This document shows positions 1 to 9,014 of a DNA stretch of 64,000 nt, in pieces. The notes beneath the pieces are model-generated. The model was not told the origin of the DNA. It saw only the letters and a list, made by a program, of their open reading frames with translations, and did no database searches. The number at the start of each line of letters is the position of its first letter. Position 1 is the first letter of the stretch. Source of the stretch: Cyclobacterium jeungdonense (lineage in GTDB: Bacteria > Bacteroidota > Bacteroidia > Cytophagales > Cyclobacteriaceae); NCBI RefSeq assembly GCF_010994275.1, contig NZ_WMCD01000003.1, positions 400,753 through 464,752 on the forward strand, given 5' to 3'. A program made the position numbers and the translations under genes.

Positions 1-1
1 G

Positions 2-2062
2 CCTCGGGAAGGAGATCACTTTGGTTTTGGTACATCCAAGCATCCCGTAAGGCTTAAGAAGGGGTTAAATACTTTTTATTTAACAAGTGGCAGAAATCCG
101 GAAATAAGGGCCTCTCTTTACGCTCCGAAATCTCCCTTACAGTTGAGCACTGATCAGCTGACCCTGCCGGATCTGGTTTGGGAGGAAAAAGGATTTAAAT
201 GGGCGGGAATAAAAGTCATCAATGGGACCGAAAAAGCGGCCTCCAGCTATCGGATAGAGAGCCTCGTTAAGGGCACGGGAAAAATGAGTACCTCACTTCC
301 GACGATCGAAAAGCTAACGTCCAGGAGCGTTCCATTCCGGATACCTGAGTTGCAGGGTGTACAGGAGGAGCAAGTGGAGGTACAGGTAAATCTCCTTTCA
401 GCGGGCGGAAATAAATTAAGTTCGCTGACCTTGACGCTGAAAAACCGGCCTTTTGATAGCCTGCATGATCGGACCTTTATCAGTGGCATTGACGGTAGCC
501 TCCAATACTATTCTGTTCAACCAGGCAAGGTGCCGGAAGGACTGAGGCCCGCTCTTTTCTTTTCCACGCATGGGGCAGGGGTAGAGGCCAGAGGTCAGGC
601 GGCGGTCTATACGCCCAAGGATTGGGGACATATAATTGCGCCCACCAACCGGGGGCCTTTTGGCTTTGCCTGGGAAGACTGGGGCCGGTTGGATGCGCTG
701 GAAGTGCTGGACATTGGAAAGGACCTCTTTCAGCCGGATCCCCAAAAAATATACCTTACCGGCCACTCCATGGGTGGACATGCCAGCTGGTACCTGGGGG
801 CGACTTATCCAGACTACTGGGCGGCCATCGGTCCCTGTGCGGGCTACGCAGAACTTCATGACTGGATAGAACATACACGAAAAATCGTTACAGCCACTGA
901 GCGAATGTTTGAAAGGGCTGGCAATACGCAACGCACCCGGCTACTGAGCAGAAATTATTTGCACTTCGGTGTTTATATCAATCATGGCGATGCGGATCAG
1001 GTGGTCCCGGTGCGCCATGCCCGGCAAATGAAGCAGGTTCTGGCAGATTTTCATCCGGATTTTGCTTACTACGAATATCCGGGCGGGGGGCATTGGTACG
1101 GGAATAACTCCGCCGATTGGCCGCCGCTGTTCGACTTTTTAAAAAACCATACACTGCCAACATCCAAAGAGGTGCGCAGCCTGGAATTTTATACGGCCAG
1201 TCCGGGGATTTCCGCCAGCTCCAACTGGCTGACTATCTACCAGCAAACCCATCCCTACCAACTCAGTCATGTGGACCTGGACCTGGGAGCGGATTCCCTA
1301 TCCCTTTCTGGTGTAACGGAGAATGTGGCTGTTATGCAATTGGATCTAAGTATGGCGGGCGTGGCCTTTCCGCTGTCCATTCAAATGGATGAAAGCAAGC
1401 TGGTTTTGGATCAAGCTGTTTCAGAAATAGTTCTGGTTCGCAACGATAGCGGAGCCTGGGAGCTCGGTGTCCTACCCGGGCCGGAGGAAAAAGGACCTCG
1501 TCGGTATGGGAACTTCAAAGATGCTTTTCGCCACCAGGTGGTTTTTGTGTATGGTACGCAAGGCAGCCCGGAAGAAAATGACTGGAACTTTTACAAAGCC
1601 CGGTACGATGCCGAAACATTCGGCTATCGGGGAAATGGATCCATAGAAATGGTTTCCGACAGCCAATTTTCACTGGAAAAGTATACCGACAGGGGAGTGA
1701 TCCTTTATGGAAATTCGGATACCAACCGGGCCTGGAAAACCCTGCTTGGGAAAAGCTCTGTTCAGGTTTCCAATGGGGAAATGAAGGTAGGGGATAGGGT
1801 GCTGAGCGGAGATGGCTGGGGTTGTTATTTTATTCAACCACGACCTGACAGCGATATTGCCTCGGTAGGCGTAGTGGCAGGAACCGGGCTTAAAGGCTTA
1901 AAGGCAATGCATGCGAACCAGTACTTTATGGCAGGCACTGCTTTTCCCGACCTGACTGTAATAGGAACGGGTGTATTTGAAAACGAATACGAGGCGGTGG
2001 AAGGAGCTGGATTTTTTGGTAACGACTGGCGGGTGGAAACGGGTGATTTTGTCTGGAAATGA
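2..2062 (+). CDS. Prolyl-oligopeptidase-like secreted or cytoplasmic hydrolase, 5' end missing
   Basis: The frame is open from the second base of the window, so the gene begins upstream and the TTG at 143 is not a convincing start. The central part is an alpha/beta-hydrolase of the prolyl oligopeptidase/esterase kind. The nucleophile elbow GHSMGGH lies near visible residue 255, a candidate acid lies in HGDADQ near 330, and a candidate base in GGGHWYG near 363. A beta-rich N-terminal part precedes it and about 270 residues of a C-terminal part follow, which I cannot assign. The family cleaves peptides or esters; the substrate cannot be read from the sequence. The next gene follows on the same strand and is also secreted, so the two may be co-expressed. 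The fold is clear, the specificity is not. Confidence 0.8.
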   Translation, partial: PREGDHFGFGTSKHPVRLKKGLNTFYLTSGRNPEIRASLYAPKSPLQLSTDQLTLPDLVWEEKGFKWAGIKVINGTEKAASSYRIESLVKGTGKMSTSLPTIEKLTSRSVPFRIPELQGVQEEQVEVQVNLLSAGGNKLSSLTLTLKNRPFDSLHDRTFISGIDGSLQYYSVQPGKVPEGLRPALFFSTHGAGVEARGQAAVYTPKDWGHIIAPTNRGPFGFAWEDWGRLDALEVLDIGKDLFQPDPQKIYLTGHSMGGHASWYLGATYPDYWAAIGPCAGYAELHDWIEHTRKIVTATERMFERAGNTQRTRLLSRNYLHFGVYINHGDADQVVPVRHARQMKQVLADFHPDFAYYEYPGGGHWYGNNSADWPPLFDFLKNHTLPTSKEVRSLEFYTASPGISASSNWLTIYQQTHPYQLSHVDLDLGADSLSLSGVTENVAVMQLDLSMAGVAFPLSIQMDESKLVLDQAVSEIVLVRNDSGAWELGVLPGPEEKGPRRYGNFKDAFRHQVVFVYGTQGSPEENDWNFYKARYDAETFGYRGNGSIEMVSDSQFSLEKYTDRGVILYGNSDTNRAWKTLLGKSSVQVSNGEMKVGDRVLSGDGWGCYFIQPRPDSDIASVGVVAGTGLKGLKAMHANQYFMAGTAFPDLTVIGTGVFENEYEAVEGAGFFGNDWRVETGDFVWK

Positions 2063-2203
2063 TATGAATGGGGATACTATTAGGTGATGAGGCAAATGCA
2101 AGGACTACTTTTAGATAATCTAGTGATCCAAAAAAGGAGCCATCTTCATCTCAAATTCAAGCTAAGTATGCTTATATTGGAGTTTCCAGAATTCCGCATC
2201 CCT

Positions 2204-3751
2204 ATGAGATTTTGCTTTTTTTTATTCCTGATTTTGGCTTTTGCTCCCTTCTATCCGATTCAGGCTCAACCTGATCCCGATGCCATCCGCTTTGTCAGGC
2301 AGGGAGTGAAAAGGTTCGTTTTTGATGCCGAACAGTGGATTCCACTGTCTTCATTGGATCCAAAAAACATCATTGGGCTGGCTTCCATGCACCCTTTCAC
2401 CCATTATATGGAAGAAGAGGCCGAGCTCGTTTTGGAAAAAGGGCAGCTTGTCGTTCGTTCGGAAGCCGAAACCCAGACCGGGATCTGGTTTGGAGGCTTT
2501 AACCCTTTCGCTACTTACGTGCTGGATCTGGGTGATGTCAGGGGTAAAGGCGAAATTGGATTTGCCTTTGGTGATGGAAATGAGCAGATGCGTGTGACCG
2601 TTCGGTATGCGGACGGCGAGATCAGGGATATGATTCAGGAGATTTACCGGGGTTCTTTACGGGTTTTTTCCGAGTCTATTCTTACCCGATATGGGAACAC
2701 CATGTCCGGAAAGCTGATCCTGCAAATGCTGGGAAGTGGCCTGACGGTCTATCTTCAGCAGGAAGGGTTGCCACTTGCTATCGGACAAGGGGAATTTAGC
2801 CAGCAACTGGACCTCCGGAAGAAAAAATACCTCCATCGATTTCAATCTCAGGTTTTTGTCGGAATTGAATCAGGGATTGCGCAAATCAACCAGGTAAAAG
2901 CCGGCCTTGGCGCCGGTATGGGCTTGGCAGATATTCGGGCAATTACCTATGAGGACGGAAGTCCGTTGATGGATCAGGGCAGGCTATGGTACACCATGAC
3001 TATCCGGGGAAGGGCGCTGCCCCATCCCTTACAAGGGGTCTTTAGTATGGACCCCTCGGTTTTTGACATACGGCTGGAAGGGGTGATCCTTTTTGATAGA
3101 AATGATGGTTTGTTGCGGAACGAAGTGGCCTCTCATGTGTTTTTTGACCGGAAAGAGCAATTATGGAAAGGACTGACCACGGGGTTTAGTGCTTATGCCG
3201 ACCCAAATGAAGAAAAACAATTACTAACCATTCACAGTAAAAAAGATCCACGATTTGGTTTTTCGGTCATGCAGGCCGAGCCTTTTGGCATGGTGGGGGA
3301 TATTGAGGATCCTCACCTGATTTACGACGAGGAGGCGGGTAAGTGGCGTATGTTGACCTGCATCAATCAAAATGGTTACAAGGCCATTCTTCTGGAATCG
3401 GACCATTGGAATAGGGGATTTGTACCACTTGCCGGACCTGTAAGAGTAAACTCCACAGGTACGTCGATTCATAAAATTGGCGGTAAGCGCTATTGTTTTT
3501 CGGGAAGCAGTGAAAGGGAAATTTTTATTTACAGTTACCCGGATTTAAAAGAAGCAGGGACCTTGAAAATGGATCTGCCTCCCTGGGATGCCAGTTCCGG
3601 AACCAGGGTCTGGCCCAATGTGGTTGAATTACCCGAGGGCTATCCTTTTCGTTACCTGGCCTTGATGATGGACCGTCATAATTATCCAGGCATTAGTGGC
3701 CCACAATGGACCTATGGTGCTATTTACCTCTATCATGGATCAACTGAATAG
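2204..3751 (+). CDS. Secreted protein of unknown function, possible glycosidase-type beta-propeller C-terminal half
   Basis: A longer frame starts at 2084, but the ATG at 2204 begins a clean signal peptide (MRFCFFLFLILAF then a cut after IQAQ), so I take 2204 as the start, giving 515 residues. The N-terminal half is beta-rich and not recognised. The C-terminal half has EDPHLIYDEEAGKWRM near residue 370 and repeated W/Y-rich strands. These resemble the blades of GH32/GH43-type five-bladed propellers. That resemblance is an inference, and I do not see a confident full catalytic triad. The protein is probably exported to the periplasm or cell surface. It follows a hydrolase gene on the same strand with 141 bases between. 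Confidence 0.7.
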   Translation: MRFCFFLFLILAFAPFYPIQAQPDPDAIRFVRQGVKRFVFDAEQWIPLSSLDPKNIIGLASMHPFTHYMEEEAELVLEKGQLVVRSEAETQTGIWFGGFNPFATYVLDLGDVRGKGEIGFAFGDGNEQMRVTVRYADGEIRDMIQEIYRGSLRVFSESILTRYGNTMSGKLILQMLGSGLTVYLQQEGLPLAIGQGEFSQQLDLRKKKYLHRFQSQVFVGIESGIAQINQVKAGLGAGMGLADIRAITYEDGSPLMDQGRLWYTMTIRGRALPHPLQGVFSMDPSVFDIRLEGVILFDRNDGLLRNEVASHVFFDRKEQLWKGLTTGFSAYADPNEEKQLLTIHSKKDPRFGFSVMQAEPFGMVGDIEDPHLIYDEEAGKWRMLTCINQNGYKAILLESDHWNRGFVPLAGPVRVNSTGTSIHKIGGKRYCFSGSSEREIFIYSYPDLKEAGTLKMDLPPWDASSGTRVWPNVVELPEGYPFRYLALMMDRHNYPGISGPQWTYGAIYLYHGSTE

Positions 3752-3805
3752 TCTACCAATACATACTTCATGGCAACGTTTAATCAGTTAGAGTAAGAAT
3801 AGCAG

Positions 3806-4423
3806 CTATCGGGACCATTTGATACTACAGCCGATGGCTTTGGAGGTTTTGCGGGTTACTTCTTTTCCTTCCAGTAGCGCATCTACGGCATTGGCAAGGT
3901 AGGGTTCGCTCACCGAAGCGGCATCCTGGTAGTTATTGTCAATGGCACCAATATAGCGTACTAGGTACTGGTCATCTTGCTTTTCCAACAGGTAAACCTG
4001 GGGCGTACGCGTAGCACCATAGGTTTTGATCACTTCCTGGCTCTTGTCATAGGCATAAGCAAAAGGAAAATCCTTTTCTTGCGCCCGTTGTTGCATGGCA
4101 TCAAAACTATCGCCCGGACTAACCTGCTCATCATTTGAGTTAATGGCAATGACCGGGTACCCTTTGGGGGCATACCGTTGATGCAGATCAATCATGCGGT
4201 CCTCATAAGCCTGCACGTAGGGGCAGGTATTGCAGGAAAAAATTACAATTGCTCCCTTATTATTTTCCAGGCCGTCCAATGAGACCTGAGATCCATCAAC
4301 GGTTTGTAAATCAAAACCCATTGCGGTGTCTCCCACTACGTAGCCTTTGTCCTGAGCCAGGACAAGGGAAGAAACAAGGAATATGGAAAACAGGAATAGG
4401 GATAAGGTTCGGAAATTTTTCAC
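3806..4423 (-). CDS. Secreted thioredoxin-fold protein (AhpC/TSA-redoxin type)
   Basis: This 205-residue protein has an N-terminal signal peptide ending near LAQ (residue 24) and a redoxin domain. Its motif CNTCPY at residues 64-69 gives a CxxC pair where peroxiredoxin-like and ResA-like proteins have theirs. The cis-Pro side (TRTPQVYLL, about residue 145) is present. Such proteins catalyse thiol-disulfide exchange in the periplasm; the partner is unknown. It lies seven bases downstream of a second thioredoxin-fold gene (4431-4922) on the same strand, so the two are probably one operon. The family call is firm, the physiological role is open. Confidence 0.85.
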   Translation of the reverse strand: MKNFRTLSLFLFSIFLVSSLVLAQDKGYVVGDTAMGFDLQTVDGSQVSLDGLENNKGAIVIFSCNTCPYVQAYEDRMIDLHQRYAPKGYPVIAINSNDEQVSPGDSFDAMQQRAQEKDFPFAYAYDKSQEVIKTYGATRTPQVYLLEKQDDQYLVRYIGAIDNNYQDAASVSEPYLANAVDALLEGKEVTRKTSKAIGCSIKWSR

Positions 4424-4430
4424 GTTGGTT

Positions 4431-4922
4431 TTATTTTAGTTGGTCGATAAGTTTTAGCAACTCGGGTTCTTCCATTTCTCCTTCATGAAAATGCCTGGAG
4501 CCATCCGCTTTAACAAAAAGCGTGGCCGGTATGGCTCCGGTCCAGTCGGGATTAACTTTATCAATCCAGGAATTGAAATCCACATCATTTAAAAGGTAAA
4601 CCGGTGACTGAATGTCCCTTTTTTCAATAAAAGAGCTAACCCGCTCGGGCCTACGGGCATCATCCATGGAAATAAAATACAATTCCATATCCGTATTAGA
4701 CTTGTTTGCATGGTCAAAATAGGGCATTTCCCGAACGCAGGGCGCACACCAGGTTGCCCAAAAATTAAAGATCCGGAGTTTCTCGGATTCTTTGGCTGTC
4801 AGCCTCTCAAACTCTTCAAAAGAAATGATTTTGAAATCGGGTTCGGGACGGTCCTTGCCTGAAAAACCGGGAAGCGTTATGAGAAACAATACGAATAATA
4901 GTCTGGAAAGACTCGCTATCAT
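4431..4922 (-). CDS. TlpA/ResA-like thioredoxin family protein
   Basis: The 163-residue product has a signal peptide or membrane anchor (residues 1-20), then a thioredoxin fold with the classic active site WCAPC at 58-62 and a cis-proline region, GAIPATLFV, near 135. TlpA-like proteins reduce disulfides in the periplasm, for instance during cytochrome c maturation. No cytochrome biogenesis gene is visible nearby, so the target is not known. It is the first gene of a likely two-gene operon with the redoxin at 3806-4423. The 300 bases upstream (4923-5222) separate it from a divergent esterase gene and must hold its promoter. Confidence 0.88.
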   Translation of the reverse strand: MIASLSRLLFVLFLITLPGFSGKDRPEPDFKIISFEEFERLTAKESEKLRIFNFWATWCAPCVREMPYFDHANKSNTDMELYFISMDDARRPERVSSFIEKRDIQSPVYLLNDVDFNSWIDKVNPDWTGAIPATLFVKADGSRHFHEGEMEEPELLKLIDQLK

Positions 4923-5222
4923 TGGTTGGGAATTTAAATGTTAGATCAGTGCTTTATACGAAAAATGAATGAATTTGTTGGATGAAGCGGGTTGCATTTC
5001 AATGGTAGCACCATTCTATTTTGATCAGAATTGCGTTACTTTAGGAAGCCAATTTTTTAACATCGTTTCAGCTACAAACGCGAAGCCCTGGTAATTGCGC
5101 GAGGTATGCTGTCGTCTCTTTAGCAAAAAGGCACTATTTTTTTTATCAGTTTAGAAACTAATTGAGTAGATTGTCAAGTCATATGCTTAAATTTATTCAT
5201 ACCTGAAATAGACACATTAATT
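4923..5222. other. Divergent intergenic region, no gene seen
   Basis: This stretch lies between the minus-strand tlpA-like gene and the plus-strand esterase gene. I see no open frame worth calling. A short hairpin (AATGGT, loop agc, ACCATT) lies near 5008. The region should contain both promoters, but no clear TAnnTTTG element with a matching TTG stood out. Confidence 0.5.
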
Positions 5223-6089
5223 ATGAAACTTTTCCGTTTAGTTTGTATTGCTTTTTTTATCCCCTTAATCACGGCATTCGCGCAAGAAAGCAGGGTGTTT
5301 GACGCCCTGACCATGGAAAGCGAGATCCTGAATATGGAAAGGAAATTTGCGATTTACCTTCCTCCCGGTTATGAATATTCCCAGCGTTCCTACCCGGTTC
5401 TTTACCTGCTTCACGGGGCAGGAGATGATCAAACCGGATGGGTTCAGTTTGGAGAGGTGCAGTACATAGCCGATCGGGCGTTTGCCTCTGGAATAGCTAC
5501 GCAGATGATCATCATTATGCCCGATGCCAATACCGGTCGCCGGGGCTATTTCAATGATGTAAATAACGATTGGAGGTACGAGAATTTCTTTTTTGAGGAG
5601 TTGATGCCCTATGTGGAATCTCAATACCGGATCAAAAAAGAAAAACGCTACCGTGCCATTGCCGGCCTTTCCATGGGAGGAGGTGGCACTTTCTTTTATG
5701 CCATGCATCGTCCCGATTTGTTCTCGTCCGCTTGTCCCCTAAGTGCAGCGTTACGGAATACCAGCTTTGAAGATTTTAAGCAGGGATTGGAAAACAACCA
5801 GACAGAAGTGAAAGATCCTTCAGCTCTGGAGGCCTATTTTGACCGACACCAGGCCATTAGACAGATTGAACTGAATTCTCCCGAGGACCTGAAATCGGTA
5901 AAGTGGTATTTTGACTGCGGCGACGACGACTTTCTTTATGAAGGGAATAGTCTGGTACACATTGCGCTGAAGAAAAACGAGATACCGCATGAGTTCAGAA
6001 TCCGCGATGGCGCGCACAATTGGACTTACTGGAGAGAATCGCTTCCGCAGGTTTTGAGTTTTGTTTCGGATACCTTCCGACAGAAATAA
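5223..6089 (+). CDS. Secreted esterase, alpha/beta hydrolase fold (esterase D/feruloyl-esterase type)
   Basis: The 288-residue protein starts with a signal peptide (cut after AFAQ, residue 21). It then shows the putative-esterase family layout: YLLHGAGDD (oxyanion loop, residues 61-69), the nucleophile elbow GLSMGG with Ser150, a CGDDDFLYEG segment carrying the likely acid, and DGAHNWTYW carrying the likely base near 265. The family includes S-formylglutathione hydrolase, acetyl-xylan and feruloyl esterases and trehalose mycolyltransferases. The export signal favours a role on extracellular esters or polysaccharide decorations rather than formaldehyde detoxification. It is a single gene that converges on the cytosine deaminase gene. 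Confidence 0.85.
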   Translation: MKLFRLVCIAFFIPLITAFAQESRVFDALTMESEILNMERKFAIYLPPGYEYSQRSYPVLYLLHGAGDDQTGWVQFGEVQYIADRAFASGIATQMIIIMPDANTGRRGYFNDVNNDWRYENFFFEELMPYVESQYRIKKEKRYRAIAGLSMGGGGTFFYAMHRPDLFSSACPLSAALRNTSFEDFKQGLENNQTEVKDPSALEAYFDRHQAIRQIELNSPEDLKSVKWYFDCGDDDFLYEGNSLVHIALKKNEIPHEFRIRDGAHNWTYWRESLPQVLSFVSDTFRQK

Positions 6090-6127
6090 TTTAAAAGTAA
6101 GCAAACTGAAGGCGTTCCCCAACACTA

Positions 6128-6565
6128 CTACTCACCGATGTCTTCCTTCCAGAGTTTTGGATTTTCACGAATAAATCGCTGCATCAGCCCTTGGCAAATC
6201 TCATCCTGAAGTACGGTTAGGCTGACACCATTTTGCTCGAGAAGGCTTTCGGCTCCCATAAAGGTCCTGTTTTCGCCGATGACTACCTTGGGGATACCAT
6301 AAAGTAAAATGGCCCCCGAGCACATAGTACAGGGGGAAAGGGTGGTATACAAGGTGCACGCTTTGTAAACAGCAGCAGGTTGCCTGCCGGCATTTTCCAG
6401 GGCATCCATTTCTCCATGGAGGATACTACTCCCTTTTTGAATGCGCTGGTTATGGCCCCTCCCTATGATTCGATCCTGATATACTAAAACCGAGCCAATG
6501 GGTATTCCTCCCTGGTCCAGGCTTTTTGTCGCTTCATCTATAGCCGCTTGCATCCATTTATCCAT
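6128..6565 (-). CDS. Cytosine deaminase, yeast FCY1 type
   Basis: The 145-residue protein is a zinc-dependent nucleobase deaminase that converts cytosine to uracil or acts on a close analogue. The zinc ligands and proton shuttle are visible: HGE at 50-52 and PCTMC at 78-82. From memory it is strikingly like Saccharomyces Fcy1p along its whole length. Shared segments include GRGHNxRxQKGS, YTTLSPCxMC, YGIP..V.GEN and the C-terminal W.EDIGE, which closes the active site in yeast. It is therefore not a TadA-type tRNA deaminase or a CodA-type (amidohydrolase) enzyme. It stands alone between two unrelated genes. Guanine deaminase is the main alternative, but the tail argues for cytosine deaminase. 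Confidence 0.85.
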   Translation of the reverse strand: MDKWMQAAIDEATKSLDQGGIPIGSVLVYQDRIIGRGHNQRIQKGSSILHGEMDALENAGRQPAAVYKACTLYTTLSPCTMCSGAILLYGIPKVVIGENRTFMGAESLLEQNGVSLTVLQDEICQGLMQRFIRENPKLWKEDIGE

Positions 6566-6630
6566 ACTTTATCGAGTTGGTTCGGAGCATAAAATACGAA
6601 AATTTGGGGAAGGTATGACCGGCAAAGGTG

Positions 6631-7278
6631 TTAGGTATTTGTATATACCATTTTTCGGGAGATTTTTTTCAACAAGGCATGAATAACTCCTTCATTCAAA
6701 CTCGCTTTTGAACCGTATATCCCATTATGGAATTGAACCAGCAGTTCTCCATCTTCGGCATTGTAAATCATTAAGTTGATGAAAGCCAGGCTGGTTTCTT
6801 GGGGAATTTTTGGCAATGCCTTATTGCTACCTTGACTATAGGCAGCGAGGGGCTGGTTGGTCTCGTAATTGCCTGTTACTATGGCATCCACTCCAAGTAC
6901 GGCTGCAAGGTGAGCAGGGTTGAAGTCCGGGTAATTTTCCAGGTTGATTCCAGCGGCATTCAGTTTTCTATTGGTAATGCCCGGATCCTGTACTTTTACC
7001 GCTAATGTTCCCTTTTCAGCATGTTCCCGAAACCAACCAGAAATGGCATTCTGGATGCTTTCCCCTTCTTGTTTTTCAAGACTTGCCAGTTCTCCTGAGG
7101 AAAGGGTTTTCATTTGGTCCGGTCTTAACGTTACTCTTGTAAGAAAGGGAAGTATAGCTATGGTTTCGTGATTTTCAGCGATGGTTTCAGAATCGGCATT
7201 TTTGAAAAAATGGCTCTGACCATTTGACTGAAGGATAAAGAGAAAGTATAACAAAAAGATAGAAACTACTTTTTTCAT
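6631..7278 (-). CDS. Exported protein of unknown function
   Basis: The product is 215 residues long with a hydrophobic signal sequence (residues 4-20, cut near SNGQ). The middle contains LAAVLGVDAIVTGNY and a later NLMIYNAEDGELLVQFHNGIYG. This pattern of 'integer-named component gives a dynamic value' is typical of TolB-N-like or curli/GNA1162-like secreted folds that bind in the periplasm. I cannot assign a named family. It is a single gene whose 313-base upstream region is AT-rich. Confidence 0.7.
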   Translation of the reverse strand: MKKVVSIFLLYFLFILQSNGQSHFFKNADSETIAENHETIAILPFLTRVTLRPDQMKTLSSGELASLEKQEGESIQNAISGWFREHAEKGTLAVKVQDPGITNRKLNAAGINLENYPDFNPAHLAAVLGVDAIVTGNYETNQPLAAYSQGSNKALPKIPQETSLAFINLMIYNAEDGELLVQFHNGIYGSKASLNEGVIHALLKKISRKMVYTNT

Positions 7279-7591
7279 GACAGTAATTAGAAATGGTTTG
7301 AAAAGGTACGCTTGTATTTTTACCCGGATATTGAAAAAATAACCCAGGACCGATTGCTGCTATCTTGATGTCACCGCTAAAAATATGACGGTGAACTTCC
7401 CTTCAAAGATCGCAGTATAAATCGAAATAAAAAAGGTATTATTGAAAAATACAAACAATAAAATATTAAAATATGTTTATTTACAGTTTTTAATTTGTAA
7501 GTTACATTTTTCTATCTACAAATATCAAAGTGTTTTTTAGCATAAAAAGGAAAAAATAATACACGCCCATAAAAACAATCCAGGCGCAGAA
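7279..7591. other. AT-rich intergenic region, no gene seen
   Basis: This region lies between two minus-strand genes, downstream of the helicase and upstream of the exported protein. It is rich in A and T, and I find no open frame with protein-like composition and no clear hairpin terminator. It probably holds the promoter of the 6631-7278 gene. Confidence 0.45.
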
Positions 7592-8944
7592 TTATTTTTT
7601 CCACTTTCCCTTGGTTTTCATTTGGTTTCGGTTTCTTTTGGCTTTGCTGTTTTTGTTTCCCCGTTTTTTGGGTTTCTCTACTCGTGGTTTGGTGGGGGAT
7701 TTTTTTTCGTGAAAGGCTCCTTTAAATTCGGGATCCTCTCCTCTCTTTTGATTATCGATTTCCCTTTCATACGCCTGTTTCTCTTCATAAGGGGTTTCAT
7801 GCTGGGGAATATCCTTCGGAATGCTTCGTTCGGTCACTTCCTTTTGGATGATCGCTTCAATTTTTTCGAAGTGGAAACATTCAGCAGGGTTGATAAAGGT
7901 AACCGCCTTGCCTTCATTTTCTGCCCTGCCTGTGCGTCCGATTCTGTGGACGTAATCTTCATAAATCAAGGGCACATCAAAATTCACCACATGGCTGACC
8001 ATGCTGATGTCCAGGCCCCGTGCTGCTACATCAGTTGCCACCAGTATTTTTACCTCCCCTTTCTTAAATTCATCCATGCTGTTGATCCGGGTATTCTGGC
8101 CTTTGTTGGCATGAATGACCCGAATGCTTCCTCTTTGCCGCTGTTTGAGGTAGCGAAAGACCTCTTCTGCATTTTTTCTGGATTTGGTAAAAACGATCCC
8201 TCTTTCAAAGCCAGGCTCGCTTACCAGTTTTTCAAGCAGGTCCATTTTCGTTCTTACATTGGGAACAAAGTATTTGGCTTGCTCGATGGTATCGGCAGTG
8301 CTGGCCTGCGGTGCCACTTCTACTCGTTCCGGGAATTCCAGAAATTCATGCGAAAGCTTTTCGATTTTATCGCTGAAGGTGGCAGAGAAAAGCATGTTTT
8401 GGCGTTTTACAGGAATGATTTCCAAAATAGCACGTATCTGGGGAAGGAATCCCATGTCCAGCATTTTATCTGCCTCGTCCAGGATCATCGTTTTGATATC
8501 CCGGGTATAGAGGACCTCTCTTTTGTACAGGTCAAGAAAACGGCCCGGGGTGGCAATCACAATGTCTACCCCCTCCTGCACTTTTTCTATTTGTGGTTTG
8601 GGACCAAGTCCACCATAAAGGCAGACGTAGCGGAGGTCGGTATATTTACCAAAACCAATGACCGCCTCTTCTATTTGCATGACCAGCTCCCGGGTGGGAG
8701 CCAGTATCAGCGCCCGGGGGTGCTGCCCTTGGGCATATTTTACTTTAAACAATAAGGGCAACACAAAAGCAGCGGTTTTCCCGGTACCCGTTTGGGCAAT
8801 GCCCAGGATGTCATGCCCGGCCAAAGCCAGGGGGATGGCCTTTTCTTGAATCGGTGTCGGTTTTTCGTAACCGATTTCCTGCACCGCATTCAAAAGTTGC
8901 TTGTTAAGATTAAAATTTTCAAAAGATTGCAGTCGATCGGACAT
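7592..8944 (-). CDS. DEAD-box ATP-dependent RNA helicase (RhlE/DeaD-like)
   Basis: The 450-residue protein carries all core helicase motifs in order: the Q motif (F..N, PTPIQ near 30), Walker A AQTGTGKT at 50-57, PTRELVMQ, TPGR, DEAD near 158, SATF, then the second RecA domain with HRIGRTGR. The C-terminal 60 residues are a lysine/arginine-rich tail that probably binds RNA without sequence preference. Such helicases unwind short duplexes in ribosome assembly and mRNA decay and are often cold-induced. It is divergent from pyrC. A short inverted repeat (8972-8994) lies in its 5' untranslated region. An antisense open frame of 377 codons covers it but is a shadow. Confidence 0.95.
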   Translation of the reverse strand: MSDRLQSFENFNLNKQLLNAVQEIGYEKPTPIQEKAIPLALAGHDILGIAQTGTGKTAAFVLPLLFKVKYAQGQHPRALILAPTRELVMQIEEAVIGFGKYTDLRYVCLYGGLGPKPQIEKVQEGVDIVIATPGRFLDLYKREVLYTRDIKTMILDEADKMLDMGFLPQIRAILEIIPVKRQNMLFSATFSDKIEKLSHEFLEFPERVEVAPQASTADTIEQAKYFVPNVRTKMDLLEKLVSEPGFERGIVFTKSRKNAEEVFRYLKQRQRGSIRVIHANKGQNTRINSMDEFKKGEVKILVATDVAARGLDISMVSHVVNFDVPLIYEDYVHRIGRTGRAENEGKAVTFINPAECFHFEKIEAIIQKEVTERSIPKDIPQHETPYEEKQAYEREIDNQKRGEDPEFKGAFHEKKSPTKPRVEKPKKRGNKNSKAKRNRNQMKTKGKWKK

Positions 8945-8971
8945 GATTTTATAATTTTATGGAAATATTTC

Positions 8972-8994
8972 AGGGGTTGATTTTTGAAACCCCT
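8972..8994. repeat. Inverted repeat between helicase and pyrC
   Basis: AGGGGTT at 8972-8978 is matched by AACCCCT at 8988-8994 with a nine-base loop. It lies about 28 bases before the helicase start codon on the minus strand and just upstream of pyrC. It could be an mRNA hairpin in the helicase leader or an operator. No T run follows, so it is not a classical terminator. Confidence 0.4.
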
Positions 8995-9014
8995 CCCGCT
9001 CAAAAACCAATGGT

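Noticed and set aside
7622..8755. A 377-codon plus-strand open frame opposite the DEAD-box helicase gene
   Set aside because: It lies entirely antisense to a gene with all helicase motifs, and its translation is rich in Phe, Cys and His with no family-like pattern, as expected from a mirror frame.
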